From Microbacteriaceae bacterium (GTDB lineage: Bacteria; Actinomycetota; Actinomycetes; Actinomycetales; Microbacteriaceae), in the NCBI GenBank assembly GCA_003454135.1, contig DMKW01000053.1:1-10716 (forward strand): 10,716 bases of DNA, given 5' to 3'. Below the pieces are notes generated by a model. The model was not told the DNA's origin. It ran no database searches and was given only the letters and a program-made list of their open reading frames with translations. Shown here piece after piece: positions 1 through 6,982 of this stretch (positions within the stretch are counted from its first letter, which is position 1; the number at the start of each line of letters is the position of its first letter). Position numbers and translations under genes: made by a program.

Positions 1-1344
1 AGCAAGAAGGGCCTGAAGTCGAAGCCGTGGGTCAAGACGACCCTCGCGCCCGGCTCGAAGGTCGTCACCGACTACTACGAGAAGGCCGGCCTCAACGGCT
101 ACCTCGAGGACCTCGGCTTCTACCTCGTCGGCTACGGCTGCACGACCTGCATCGGCAACTCCGGCCCTCTCGAAGACGAGATCTCGAGAGTGGTGCAGGA
201 CAACGACCTCGCGGTGACCGCGGTGCTTTCCGGAAACCGCAACTTCGAGGGCCGCATCAACCCCGACGTCAAGATGAACTACCTCGCGAGCCCGCCGCTC
301 GTCATCGCCTACGCCCTCGCCGGGTCGATGAACTTCGACTTCGAGGTCGACTCGCTCGGCAAGGACACCGACGGCAACGACGTCTTCCTCAAAGACATCT
401 GGCCGGATGCCGCCGAGGTGCAGGCGACGATCGACTCCTCGATCGACACCGAGATGTTCACGCACGAATATGCCGGCGTCTTCGACGGCGACGAGCGCTG
501 GCGTTCGCTGCCCACCCCTACCGGCTCCACCTTCGAGTGGGATGAGAACTCCACCTACGTGCGCAAGCCCCCGTACTTCGACGGCATGACGATGGAAATC
601 ACACCGGTGTCTGACATCGCGGGCGCGCGCGTTCTCGCCAAGCTCGCCGACTCCGTCACGACCGACCACATCAGTCCGGCCGGCAACATCAAGGCCGACA
701 GCCCGGCCGGCAAGTACCTCGACGAGCATGGCATCGACCGCAAGGACTACAACTCCTACGGTTCGCGTCGGGGCAACCACGAGGTGATGATACGCGGGAC
801 GTTCGCGAACATCCGCCTGCGCAACCAGCTGCTGGATGGCGTAGAGGGTGGCTACACCCGCGACTTTACGAAGCCGGATGCCCCGCAGTCGTTCATCTAC
901 GATGCGAGCCAGAACTACCAGGCGGCGCGAACGCCGCTCGTGATCTTCGCCGGCAAGGAATACGGATCGGGCTCATCGCGCGACTGGGCGGCGAAGGGCA
1001 CGAGCCTCCTCGGCGTCAAGGCGGTCATCACCGAGAGCTTCGAGCGCATCCACCGCTCCAACCTCATCGGAATGGGCGTCGTGCCGCTGCAGTTCCCGGC
1101 GGGGGAAGGTTGGGCGTCTCTCGGCCTCGACGGCACGGAGATCGTGAGCATTTCTGGGCTCGCGGAGCTCAACTCGGGAACGACTCCGAAGACCGTGCAC
1201 GTCACCGCCGCCCCCAGTGAGCACTCGCCGGCGGGCAAGCAGACCGTTGAGTTCGACGCCGTCGTGCGAATCGATACACCCGGTGAGGCCGACTACTATC
1301 GCAACGGAGGCATCCTCCAGTACGTTTTGAGGTCGCTGGTTTAG
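1..1344 (+). CDS. acnA: Aconitate hydratase (aconitase), C-terminal part, 5' end outside the window
   Basis: Aconitase interconverts citrate and isocitrate in the cytoplasmic TCA cycle using a [4Fe-4S] cluster. The reading frame is open from base 1 and ends at the TAG at 1342-1344, giving 447 codons. This is about half of the roughly 900 residues usual for AcnA-type enzymes. Two cluster cysteines are visible in GYGCTTCIGNSG (Cys codons at 139-141 and 148-150); the third, in the upstream SCTN motif of the family, would lie before the window. The C-terminal swivel domain carries GSGSSRDWAAKG (964-999), whose Ser and Arg (976-981) match the substrate-binding SSR of aconitases, followed by ITESFERIHRSNLIGMGVVPLQF. 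The frame is intact with no sign of decay. A 2-methylisocitrate dehydratase or IRP-like relative is possible, but the AcnA form fits best. dxs begins 9 nt downstream, so the two may be cotranscribed. Confidence 0.95.
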   Translation, partial: SKKGLKSKPWVKTTLAPGSKVVTDYYEKAGLNGYLEDLGFYLVGYGCTTCIGNSGPLEDEISRVVQDNDLAVTAVLSGNRNFEGRINPDVKMNYLASPPLVIAYALAGSMNFDFEVDSLGKDTDGNDVFLKDIWPDAAEVQATIDSSIDTEMFTHEYAGVFDGDERWRSLPTPTGSTFEWDENSTYVRKPPYFDGMTMEITPVSDIAGARVLAKLADSVTTDHISPAGNIKADSPAGKYLDEHGIDRKDYNSYGSRRGNHEVMIRGTFANIRLRNQLLDGVEGGYTRDFTKPDAPQSFIYDASQNYQAARTPLVIFAGKEYGSGSSRDWAAKGTSLLGVKAVITESFERIHRSNLIGMGVVPLQFPAGEGWASLGLDGTEIVSISGLAELNSGTTPKTVHVTAAPSEHSPAGKQTVEFDAVVRIDTPGEADYYRNGGILQYVLRSLV

Positions 1345-1353
1345 GCTGGCCGG

Positions 1354-3306
1354 ATGAGTCTTCTCGAGAGCATCCATGGTCCCCGCGACCTCGATGCGCT
1401 CAGCACGGAACAACTCGTGGAGCTCGCCGCCGAGATCAGGGCTTTCCTCATCACCGAGGTGTCCAAGACCGGGGGACACCTCGGTCCGAACCTCGGCGTC
1501 GTCGAACTGACGATGGCGGTGCATCGAGTGTTCGACTCGCCGCGCGATGCGATCGTTTTCGACACGGGGCACCAGTCCTACGTGCACAAGCTCCTCACCG
1601 GTCGGCAGGATTTCTCGCGCCTTCGCGAGCGAGGCGGCCTGGCCGGCTACCCGCAACGGTCCGAATCCGTGCACGACATTGTCGAGAGCTCGCACGCGTC
1701 GAGTTCGCTCAGTTGGGCCGACGGCATCTCGCGCGCCTTCCAGATGACCGGGCAGCAGGATCGCCACGTCGTCGCGATCGTCGGCGACGGTGCCCTCACC
1801 GGCGGCATGACGTGGGAGGCGCTCAACAACATCAGCGACGACAACAGTCGCAACCTGGTGATCATCGTCAACGACAACGGGCGCTCGTACGCTCCGACCA
1901 TCGGCGGAATGGCCAGGTTCCTCAACGACGTGCGCACGCGCCGTTCCTACCGCAGCTTGTACGCGTCCAGCCGGCGCTTCTTCGACCTGTTCGGCGCACC
2001 CGGCCGGGCCTTCTACCGCGGCATCCGCGGAGGCACGCACGGCTTCCTCAGCCGCTTCACCAATAACGAGGCGCTCTACTCCAACCTCGACATCAAGTAC
2101 ATCGGACCGGTCGACGGCCACGACGAGCGCGCCATCGAGGAGGCGCTCCGGCAGGCCAAGAATTACGGCGCTCCGGTGATCGTGCACGCGATCACCCAGA
2201 AGGGGAAAGGCTACGAGCCCGCCGTCCTGGATTTCGCCGACCAGTTCCACGCCGTCGGCCACATCGATCCGGAGACCGGCGAGCCCATCGGCGGCTCGGA
2301 CCGCCCTTCGTGGACTTCGATCTTCTCCGAAGAGATCGTCAAACTCGCTGATGCCGATCCCACGATCGTCGGCATCACCGCCGCCATGCTCCGACCGACA
2401 GGGCTCGACAAGCTCGCCGCGAAGTACCCGGACCGCGTGTTCGACGTCGGCATCGCGGAACAGCACGCGGTGACCTCCGCGGCCGGTCTCGCCTTCGGCG
2501 GGCTGCACCCGGTGGTGGCGCTCTACGCGACCTTCATCAATCGGGCGTTCGACCAAGTGCTCATGGATGTGGCCCTGCACAAGGCGGGCGTCACCTTCGT
2601 TCTCGACCGTGCCGGTGTCACCGGACCGGACGGACCGAGCCACCATGGCATGTGGGATCTCGCCATCCTGCAGGTCATTCCGAACATCAGGCTCAGCGCA
2701 CCGCGGGATGCGACCCGCCTTCGCGAGGAACTCGGCGAGGCGGTCGCCGTGACGGACGCCCCGACGGTCGTGCGCTTCGGCAAGGGCAACGTGGGCAACG
2801 AGATCGACGCGGTGCGACGCACGGACGACGGCGTCGATGTGCTCGTCGAGGCGCCCCACAGGGACGTGCTCATCGTCACGGTCGGGCCGATGGCCGAGCT
2901 GGGCCTGCGGGTGGCCGAACGTCTCGCTGCGCAGGGGATCGGCGCGACGGTTATAGACCCGCGCTGGGTCGTGCCGGTGCCACCAAGCGTCATCGAACTC
3001 TCGGCCCAGCATCGCCTCGTCGTGACGATCGAGGACGGCATCCGCGTCGGCGGAATCGGCACGCGCATCCGCCAGGACCTCAGGGCGGCCGGGGTCGACA
3101 CGGCCCTCAATGAGCTCGGGCTGCCCGACGAGTTCCTCGAACACGGCACGCGCGCCGAGATTCTCGAAGAGGTGGGCCTCACGCCCCAGCGGATCGCCCG
3201 TGGTGTCGTCGAGCAAGTGCTGGGAAGCAAGATTCCGGTTGCCCGTCCGCTTCCGGACGATGTCGAGGAACAGCGCCGACTCGGCTCCGAAAGGTCCGGA
3301 GGTTAG
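1354..3306 (+). CDS. dxs: 1-deoxy-D-xylulose-5-phosphate synthase
   Basis: Dxs condenses pyruvate and glyceraldehyde 3-phosphate to 1-deoxy-D-xylulose 5-phosphate, using thiamine diphosphate and Mg2+. It is the entry step of the MEP isoprenoid pathway in the cytoplasm. The 650-residue product is of normal family length. Visible motifs in order: TGGHLGPNLGVVELT (His42, equivalent to the active-site His near position 49 in E. coli), DTGHQSYVHKLLTGR, the thiamine-diphosphate motif GDGALTGG (Asp145) ending at Asn175 in NDNG, GRSYAPTIGG, TAAMLRPTGL, DVGIAEQHAV (catalytic Glu369), and DRAGVTGPDGPSHHGMWDL. The C-terminal transketolase-like domain is complete. The ATG at 1354 gives the usual MSLLESIHGPRDLDALS start. 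Only a weak AGG (1343-1345, overlapping the aconitase stop) precedes it, so translation may be coupled to aconitase. A 790-codon antisense frame over this gene is a composition artefact. Confidence 0.97.
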   Translation: MSLLESIHGPRDLDALSTEQLVELAAEIRAFLITEVSKTGGHLGPNLGVVELTMAVHRVFDSPRDAIVFDTGHQSYVHKLLTGRQDFSRLRERGGLAGYPQRSESVHDIVESSHASSSLSWADGISRAFQMTGQQDRHVVAIVGDGALTGGMTWEALNNISDDNSRNLVIIVNDNGRSYAPTIGGMARFLNDVRTRRSYRSLYASSRRFFDLFGAPGRAFYRGIRGGTHGFLSRFTNNEALYSNLDIKYIGPVDGHDERAIEEALRQAKNYGAPVIVHAITQKGKGYEPAVLDFADQFHAVGHIDPETGEPIGGSDRPSWTSIFSEEIVKLADADPTIVGITAAMLRPTGLDKLAAKYPDRVFDVGIAEQHAVTSAAGLAFGGLHPVVALYATFINRAFDQVLMDVALHKAGVTFVLDRAGVTGPDGPSHHGMWDLAILQVIPNIRLSAPRDATRLREELGEAVAVTDAPTVVRFGKGNVGNEIDAVRRTDDGVDVLVEAPHRDVLIVTVGPMAELGLRVAERLAAQGIGATVIDPRWVVPVPPSVIELSAQHRLVVTIEDGIRVGGIGTRIRQDLRAAGVDTALNELGLPDEFLEHGTRAEILEEVGLTPQRIARGVVEQVLGSKIPVARPLPDDVEEQRRLGSERSGG

Positions 3307-3328
3307 TCGAGGCGGCTCCGCTGACCTC
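3299..3328 (+). terminator. Possible hairpin at the dxs stop codon
   Basis: Bases 3299-3307 can pair with 3320-3328 in RNA (9 bp including two G-U pairs, 12-nt loop), overlapping the dxs TAG. There is no T-run after it, so intrinsic termination is doubtful. It is listed as the only structure seen between dxs and the regulator gene that could separate their transcripts. Confidence 0.25.
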
Positions 3329-3363
3329 GTCGCAAAGTCGGACATGGGTGTGACGTGTGGTGC

Positions 3364-3391
3364 TCGACAACGAGCGGCGACATGTCACAAT
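3364..3391 (+). promoter_or_regulatory. Candidate promoter of the LacI-family regulator gene
   Basis: TCGACA (3364-3369, one mismatch from TTGACA) and CACAAT (3386-3391, four of six matches to TATAAT) are 16 nt apart, about 30 nt before the chosen GTG start. A short perfect palindrome, GACATGTC (3379-3386), lies between and across them and could be an operator half-turn. The match is modest and found by eye only. Confidence 0.3.
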
Positions 3392-3422
3392 TACACTGCT
3401 GTCAGGGAACGAGAGAGGTGTC

Positions 3423-4433
3423 GTGTCCGTAACTCAAGCCGATGTTGCAAGAGTCGCCGGCGTATCCCGCAAGACTGTGTCGAATGTCATCAACGGCTAC
3501 CCCCACATCAGCCCTAACGTTCTCACAAGGGTCGAGGCAGCTGTAGCCCAGCTGGGCTACATGCCGAGCCATGCCGCAAGGAGTCTTCGACTGGGCCGAA
3601 CCCGGGTGATCCAGCTCGTTATTCCCGAGTTGGATGTCTCCTATTTCGCCGAACTGGCCCGCTGGGTTGTGCACTATGCAGAAGAGCAGGGGCTGACGGT
3701 CGTTATCACCCAAACCCTCGGGGACCTCGAGCGAGAGATAGCCGCCATCGGTGGGCAGTTCGCCGAATACGCCGAGGGGACGATTTTCAGTCCGGTCGGC
3801 ACCGACGTGGCGACCGTCGCGGAGCGGAGGTCTGGAGCCCCGATCGTTCTCGTCGGCGAGCGTGGCGGTGAGGGCCTCCTGGATCATGTCGGCATCGATA
3901 ACGTGGCTGCCGCTCGCATGGCCACGGAGCACCTCATCGGGCAGGGTCGCGTCAACATCGGCTTTATCGGGGCGCAGGAACAGAATCAGCTGATTATGGC
4001 CGACCTGCGAAAGACCGGGTACCTCCAGGCACTCGATAGCGCAGGTATGGTCGCACGCCCGGAACTGTCCCGGGAAACAGTGGCCTATCATCGCGCGGAC
4101 GGCGAGAACGCTATGCGCGAGTTGCTGTCACTCGACACCACGATCGATGCAGTCTTCTGTGCTACCGATCTTCTCGCTCTCGGCGCCATCAGAGCCGCAT
4201 ACGATCTTGGGGTCCGGATACCGGAGGATGTCGCGGTAGTCGGCTTCGACGACCTGGAGGAAGGGCGATTCTCCGTCCCCAGCCTTACGACGATCTCGCC
4301 GGACAAGCCCCTCATCGCCAAGGAGGCGGTTGCACGGCTCGCCGCCCGGCTCGACGGCCTTGCCGAGGTGGACAGCGTCGAACTCGATATTCCCTTCCGA
4401 CTTGTCGCCAGAGAATCCACAATCGGGCGATAG
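3423..4433 (+). CDS. LacI-family transcriptional regulator of the sugar locus
   Basis: This is a DNA-binding repressor-type protein, probably sensing a sugar or oligosaccharide and controlling the transport/hydrolase operon that follows. With the GTG at 3423 it has 336 residues, the normal LacI/GalR length. Residues 3-25 (VTQADVARVAGVSRKTVSNVING) are the helix-turn-helix. Residues 48-60 (PSHAARSLRLGRT) are the hinge helix, with Leu55 in the position that inserts into the operator centre in the family. The rest is the periplasmic-binding-protein-like sensor and dimerisation domain, ending with DAVFCATDLLALGA and IPEDVAVVGFDDL. The frame is open back to a GTG at 3357, but that adds 22 residues with no family counterpart. 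The GTG at 3423 is preceded by a purine-rich GAGAGAGG (3411-3418), although the spacing is short. The next gene on the same strand begins 168 nt later behind its own promoter-like region. The exact ligand is unknown. Confidence 0.92.
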   Translation: MSVTQADVARVAGVSRKTVSNVINGYPHISPNVLTRVEAAVAQLGYMPSHAARSLRLGRTRVIQLVIPELDVSYFAELARWVVHYAEEQGLTVVITQTLGDLEREIAAIGGQFAEYAEGTIFSPVGTDVATVAERRSGAPIVLVGERGGEGLLDHVGIDNVAAARMATEHLIGQGRVNIGFIGAQEQNQLIMADLRKTGYLQALDSAGMVARPELSRETVAYHRADGENAMRELLSLDTTIDAVFCATDLLALGAIRAAYDLGVRIPEDVAVVGFDDLEEGRFSVPSLTTISPDKPLIAKEAVARLAARLDGLAEVDSVELDIPFRLVARESTIGR

Positions 4434-4451
4434 CGCGGTCTACCCACAGGA

Positions 4452-4485
4452 CTCGGGTTGACGCCTCGACGGCGCGTCACCCGAG
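4452..4485 (+). terminator. G+C-rich hairpin after the regulator gene
   Basis: Bases 4452-4464 pair with 4474-4485 to form a 12-bp stem with one bulged T (at 4458 or 4459) and a 9-nt loop. It starts 18 nt after the regulator stop codon. No T-run follows, which is common for actinobacterial terminator-like hairpins. It probably separates the regulator transcript from the operon promoter. Confidence 0.5.
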
Positions 4486-4509
4486 GCTAGCGTGTCGACG
4501 CGCCGGTTA

Positions 4510-4539
4510 ATTTGCCACGTGGCAAGCCACGTGGTAAAT
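4510..4539 (+). promoter_or_regulatory. Double CACGTG operator-like dyad
   Basis: TTGCCACGTGGCAA (4512-4525) is a perfect 14-bp palindrome. A second CCACGTGG (4527-4534) follows with its centre 12 bp downstream. Together they make a larger inverted repeat: 4510-4522 mirrors 4527-4539 with one mismatch around a 4-nt centre. An even palindrome with a central CG is the usual form of a LacI-family operator, so this is the best candidate site for the neighbouring regulator. Binding would cover both promoter boxes. The link to that regulator is inference. Confidence 0.6.
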
Positions 4540-4540
4540 A
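4512..4540 (+). promoter_or_regulatory. Probable promoter of the transport/hydrolase operon
   Basis: A -35-like TTGCCA (4512-4517) and a -10-like TAAATA (4535-4540) are separated by exactly 17 nt in a locally A+T-rich stretch. Transcription would start near 4546-4549, about 55 nt before the binding-protein start codon. Both boxes are embedded in the CACGTG palindromes, which is what one expects for repression by an operator-bound protein. A second, weaker option is TTACTG (4541-4546) with TATAAA (4565-4570), 18 nt apart. Confidence 0.55.
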
Positions 4541-4543
4541 TTA

Positions 4544-4563
4544 CTGAGTGCTATAGCACTCAG
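4544..4563 (+). promoter_or_regulatory. Perfect 20-bp palindrome at the expected transcription start
   Basis: CTGAGTGCTATAGCACTCAG equals its own reverse complement over all 20 bases. It starts 4 nt after the -10-like box and covers the predicted start site. Its centre is TA and it shares no core with the CACGTG dyad, so it may be the site of a different regulator, or a 5'-end RNA hairpin (6-bp stem, UAUA loop). One extra AGCACT copy lies 16 bp downstream (4571-4576). Confidence 0.6.
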
Positions 4564-4601
4564 GTATAAAAGCACTTCTCTTAGAACCAAAGGAGATTCA
4601 C

Positions 4602-5948
4602 GTGGGACACATCAAGAGAGGCCTGATCGGCATTGTGGCCGCCGCCGCGCTGTTGCTAGCCGCCGGCTGTACGGCGACCGTCGGCGATTCCAGCAAGAAC
4701 CTTCGGGTGATGCTGTGGGGTAACAGCACCGACATCGCGTCGATCAAGGCGCCGGCTGCCGCCTTCGAGAAGGCGCACCCGGACATCAAGATCACCTGGG
4801 AAACCGGTGATTGCGGAGTCGACTATGCGGCCTGCAAGACACTGATCGCCGGCAAGAACATGCCAGATGTGGTGGTACCGGGCAGCTGGAACTACTTCGA
4901 CATGGTCAATGATGGTGTGATCGCCGACCTGGGACCGTTCGTCAAGAAGAGCGGCCTGAATCTGGGAGACTTCACCCCGCTGGTGATCAAGGCGTTGACC
5001 TCCCCGAAGGACGACACCGTTCATGCCTTGCCGATGGGGTACAACGTGCAGTCCCTGTATTACAACAAGGCCATGTTCGCAGCGGCGGGACTGGCTGAAC
5101 CGCCGGCAGATGGCTCTTACACCTATGACGACCTTCGTGAGTGGTCGAAGAAGTTGACCATCGACGAGAACGGGAACAACGCCGAGAGCCCGAACTTCAA
5201 CCCGCAGAAAATCAAGCAATACGGCTATTTCAACTTCGCCGCTGGGCTCATTCAGCCCGGTTATGCCCCCATCCTCGCCGCGTTCGGCGGCGGAATCCTC
5301 GGCGGCAAGCTCGGAAACCAGTGCATCATCGACAAGCAGCAGACCATTGATGCGTTCCAGTACATTCAGGACCTCATGTGGAAAGACCACTCCACGATCA
5401 CCCCACAGCTCCAACAGGAGGAACCAGGCTATTCGCGCTGGATCAAGGGTCAGGTTGCGATGCAGCAGGGATCGCATGAGCAGGTTCAGCAGGTGGCGGA
5501 CCAGAACCCGACGTTGAAGTACGACATGACCGCTCTTCCGAGAGGAAGTGCCGGCAACGCGACGCTGATCCAGATCCACAACTGGGCCATGTATCAGGGG
5601 TCGAAGAACAAGGACACGGCCTGGGAGTTCATCAAGTACATGGCAACCGATGGCTCTGGCAAGCAGATGGGGCTGATTCCAGCCTACAAAGATGTAGCTC
5701 TCGGAACGGCATTCGCGCAGGCTCCGGGAGAGCCAAGCCACCTCGTCGAGGCCCAGGTCAAGCCCGCAGGGTGGCCGCAGAGCTTCACCAACGTGGATCC
5801 CGCGAGCGTCTGGGCCGCGGTCTCCGGACAGGACGGATTCGGGCCGGCTCTTGAGGACATCATGAGCAATCGGAAGACGGCCGAGCAAGCTTTGGCCGGC
5901 CTCTGCGCCAGCAAGATCGATAGCGTCCTGAAGCTCCAGAAGAAGTAG
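4602..5948 (+). CDS. Sugar ABC transporter substrate-binding lipoprotein (CUT1 type)
   Basis: This is the extracellular lipid-anchored receptor that captures a sugar or oligosaccharide and delivers it to the two permeases encoded next. The 448-residue product begins with a lipoprotein signal: KR at residues 5-6, a hydrophobic stretch, and lipobox LAAGC with Cys23 as the lipidated residue. The mature part has the family-1 solute-binding fold: LRVMLWGNS, AFEKAHPDIKITWE, a hinge-side PDVVVPGSWNYFDMV, LPMGYNVQSLYYNKAMFAAAGL, and a late NATLIQIHNWAMYQGSKNKD segment. GTG at 4602 is the start: AAAGGAG (4589-4595) lies 6 nt upstream, and the signal peptide begins immediately. The mature protein has four further cysteines (71, 78, 241, 435), enough for two disulfides. 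The first permease starts 29 nt after the stop. The ligand is not deducible; the downstream GH39 and GH2 genes suggest an oligosaccharide or glycoside. Confidence 0.93.
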   Translation: MGHIKRGLIGIVAAAALLLAAGCTATVGDSSKNLRVMLWGNSTDIASIKAPAAAFEKAHPDIKITWETGDCGVDYAACKTLIAGKNMPDVVVPGSWNYFDMVNDGVIADLGPFVKKSGLNLGDFTPLVIKALTSPKDDTVHALPMGYNVQSLYYNKAMFAAAGLAEPPADGSYTYDDLREWSKKLTIDENGNNAESPNFNPQKIKQYGYFNFAAGLIQPGYAPILAAFGGGILGGKLGNQCIIDKQQTIDAFQYIQDLMWKDHSTITPQLQQEEPGYSRWIKGQVAMQQGSHEQVQQVADQNPTLKYDMTALPRGSAGNATLIQIHNWAMYQGSKNKDTAWEFIKYMATDGSGKQMGLIPAYKDVALGTAFAQAPGEPSHLVEAQVKPAGWPQSFTNVDPASVWAAVSGQDGFGPALEDIMSNRKTAEQALAGLCASKIDSVLKLQKK

Positions 5949-5977
5949 CAGCGAACTGGATATGGGGGAGTAGTCGA

Positions 5978-6982
5978 ATGACGTCGCAATCCGGGGAACA
6001 TCGGCGCACGCGCCGTTCGGGACCGACACGTCGCGAGAGCCGAACAGCCATGTTGTTCGTGCTGCCTCAGGTCGCCGGCCTGTTGCTGTTCATCGCGGTT
6101 CCTCTCGTGGCATCGTTCGGCTACTCCTTCACCACGTGGGATCTGATCGCGCCCGATCCCACCTTCATCGGCCTGGGAAACTGGGCGTACCTCTTCCAAG
6201 ACGGCCGCATCCTCGCCGTGCTCTGGAACACCGTCAAATTTATTCTGCTCGGCACGAGCAGCTTCCTGTTCTTTTCGCTTATCGCAGCCCTCCTCACCTA
6301 TGTGCCAAGGCGGTTCGTCGGTGTCTACCGTGCCCTGCTCTTTCTGCCGTATGTGATCTCGCAGATCGCGGTCGGCATCGTCTGGCGATGGATGTTCAAC
6401 AGTCAGACCGGCCCGGTGACACTGGGCGTCGAACTCTTCGGCGTCCACAGTCCGGCCTGGCTGCTTGATCCGGCGACTGCGATGCTCTCGATCGCAGCGG
6501 TGACGACCTGGCAGGCCGTCGGCTACGGAATGACCCTCTACGTTGCAGCCCTGCAAGGCGTGCCGACCACCCTTCTCGAGGCCGCGACAATCGATGGCGC
6601 TAACTGGTTCCAACGTTTTCGCAATGTGACTTTGCCGATGATTTCGCCCACCGTGTTCTTCCTGATGGTGACCTCTCTCATCGGCGCCCTCCAGCTCTTC
6701 GATCCGGTTGTCGCGATGACGACGTCGAACGCCGGGGTGGCGGGTGCGGGGGGACCATCCAACTCGACGCGGTCGATCGTGCTCTACATGTACAACCAGA
6801 TGTTCAACTACAGCGAACGGCTCTCCGGCCTCGGTTACGCAGCGGCGATCGCTTGGATGCTGGCCATTCTCACGTTTGTGATTTCTGCGCTCCAGTTCCT
6901 TGTCAGTCGGCGCTGGGTCTACTACGACGGGGCTGACCGCGGTCGGCAACGGAATCTCCGGAGAAGGAAGGCTCGATCATGA
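5978..6982 (+). CDS. Sugar ABC transporter permease, MalF/UgpA-like
   Basis: One half of the membrane channel of a CUT1 sugar importer. The product has 334 residues with an Arg-rich cytoplasmic N terminus, then about six membrane segments (first at roughly 24-48, LPQVAGLLLFIAVPLVASFG; last at roughly 286-308). The cytoplasmic EAA loop that docks the ATPase is seen as EAATIDGANWFQRFRNVTLP, with Glu201 and Gly207. FIGLGNWAYLF after the first segment is typical of the MalF-type partner. ATG at 5978 is preceded by GGGGGAG (5964-5970). The stop overlaps the next gene's start (ATGA, 6979-6982), pointing to translational coupling with the second permease. The C terminus is strongly basic (RGRQRNLRRRKARS). 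Confidence 0.94.
   Translation: MTSQSGEHRRTRRSGPTRRESRTAMLFVLPQVAGLLLFIAVPLVASFGYSFTTWDLIAPDPTFIGLGNWAYLFQDGRILAVLWNTVKFILLGTSSFLFFSLIAALLTYVPRRFVGVYRALLFLPYVISQIAVGIVWRWMFNSQTGPVTLGVELFGVHSPAWLLDPATAMLSIAAVTTWQAVGYGMTLYVAALQGVPTTLLEAATIDGANWFQRFRNVTLPMISPTVFFLMVTSLIGALQLFDPVVAMTTSNAGVAGAGGPSNSTRSIVLYMYNQMFNYSERLSGLGYAAAIAWMLAILTFVISALQFLVSRRWVYYDGADRGRQRNLRRRKARS

Noticed and set aside
973..3345. 790-codon open frame on the minus strand
   Set aside because: It lies antisense to aconitase and dxs, both with clear family motifs. Its Arg/Asp/Val/Glu-rich translation has no recognisable domain and is typical of the antisense frame of high-G+C genes.
3357..3422. Longer start for the LacI-family gene at GTG 3357
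   Set aside because: It would add 22 residues ahead of the helix-turn-helix, which the family places at the very N terminus, and would overlap the candidate promoter. The GTG at 3423 has a purine-rich ribosome site.
4544..4563. CIRCE heat-shock element (HrcA site)
   Set aside because: CIRCE is TTAGCACTC, 9 nt, GAGTGCTAA. Here the half-sites occur in the opposite order and abut without a spacer, and the downstream gene is a sugar-binding protein, not a chaperone.
6132..6139. Another CCACGTGG, inside the first permease gene
   Set aside because: It encodes ordinary Thr-Thr-Trp codons, lacks the flanking TTG/CAA symmetry of the promoter copy, and is most likely coincidental.
4656..6949. Minus-strand open frames of 457 and 421 codons over the transporter genes
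   Set aside because: They are mirror frames of the well-supported binding protein and permease, with no domain motifs.
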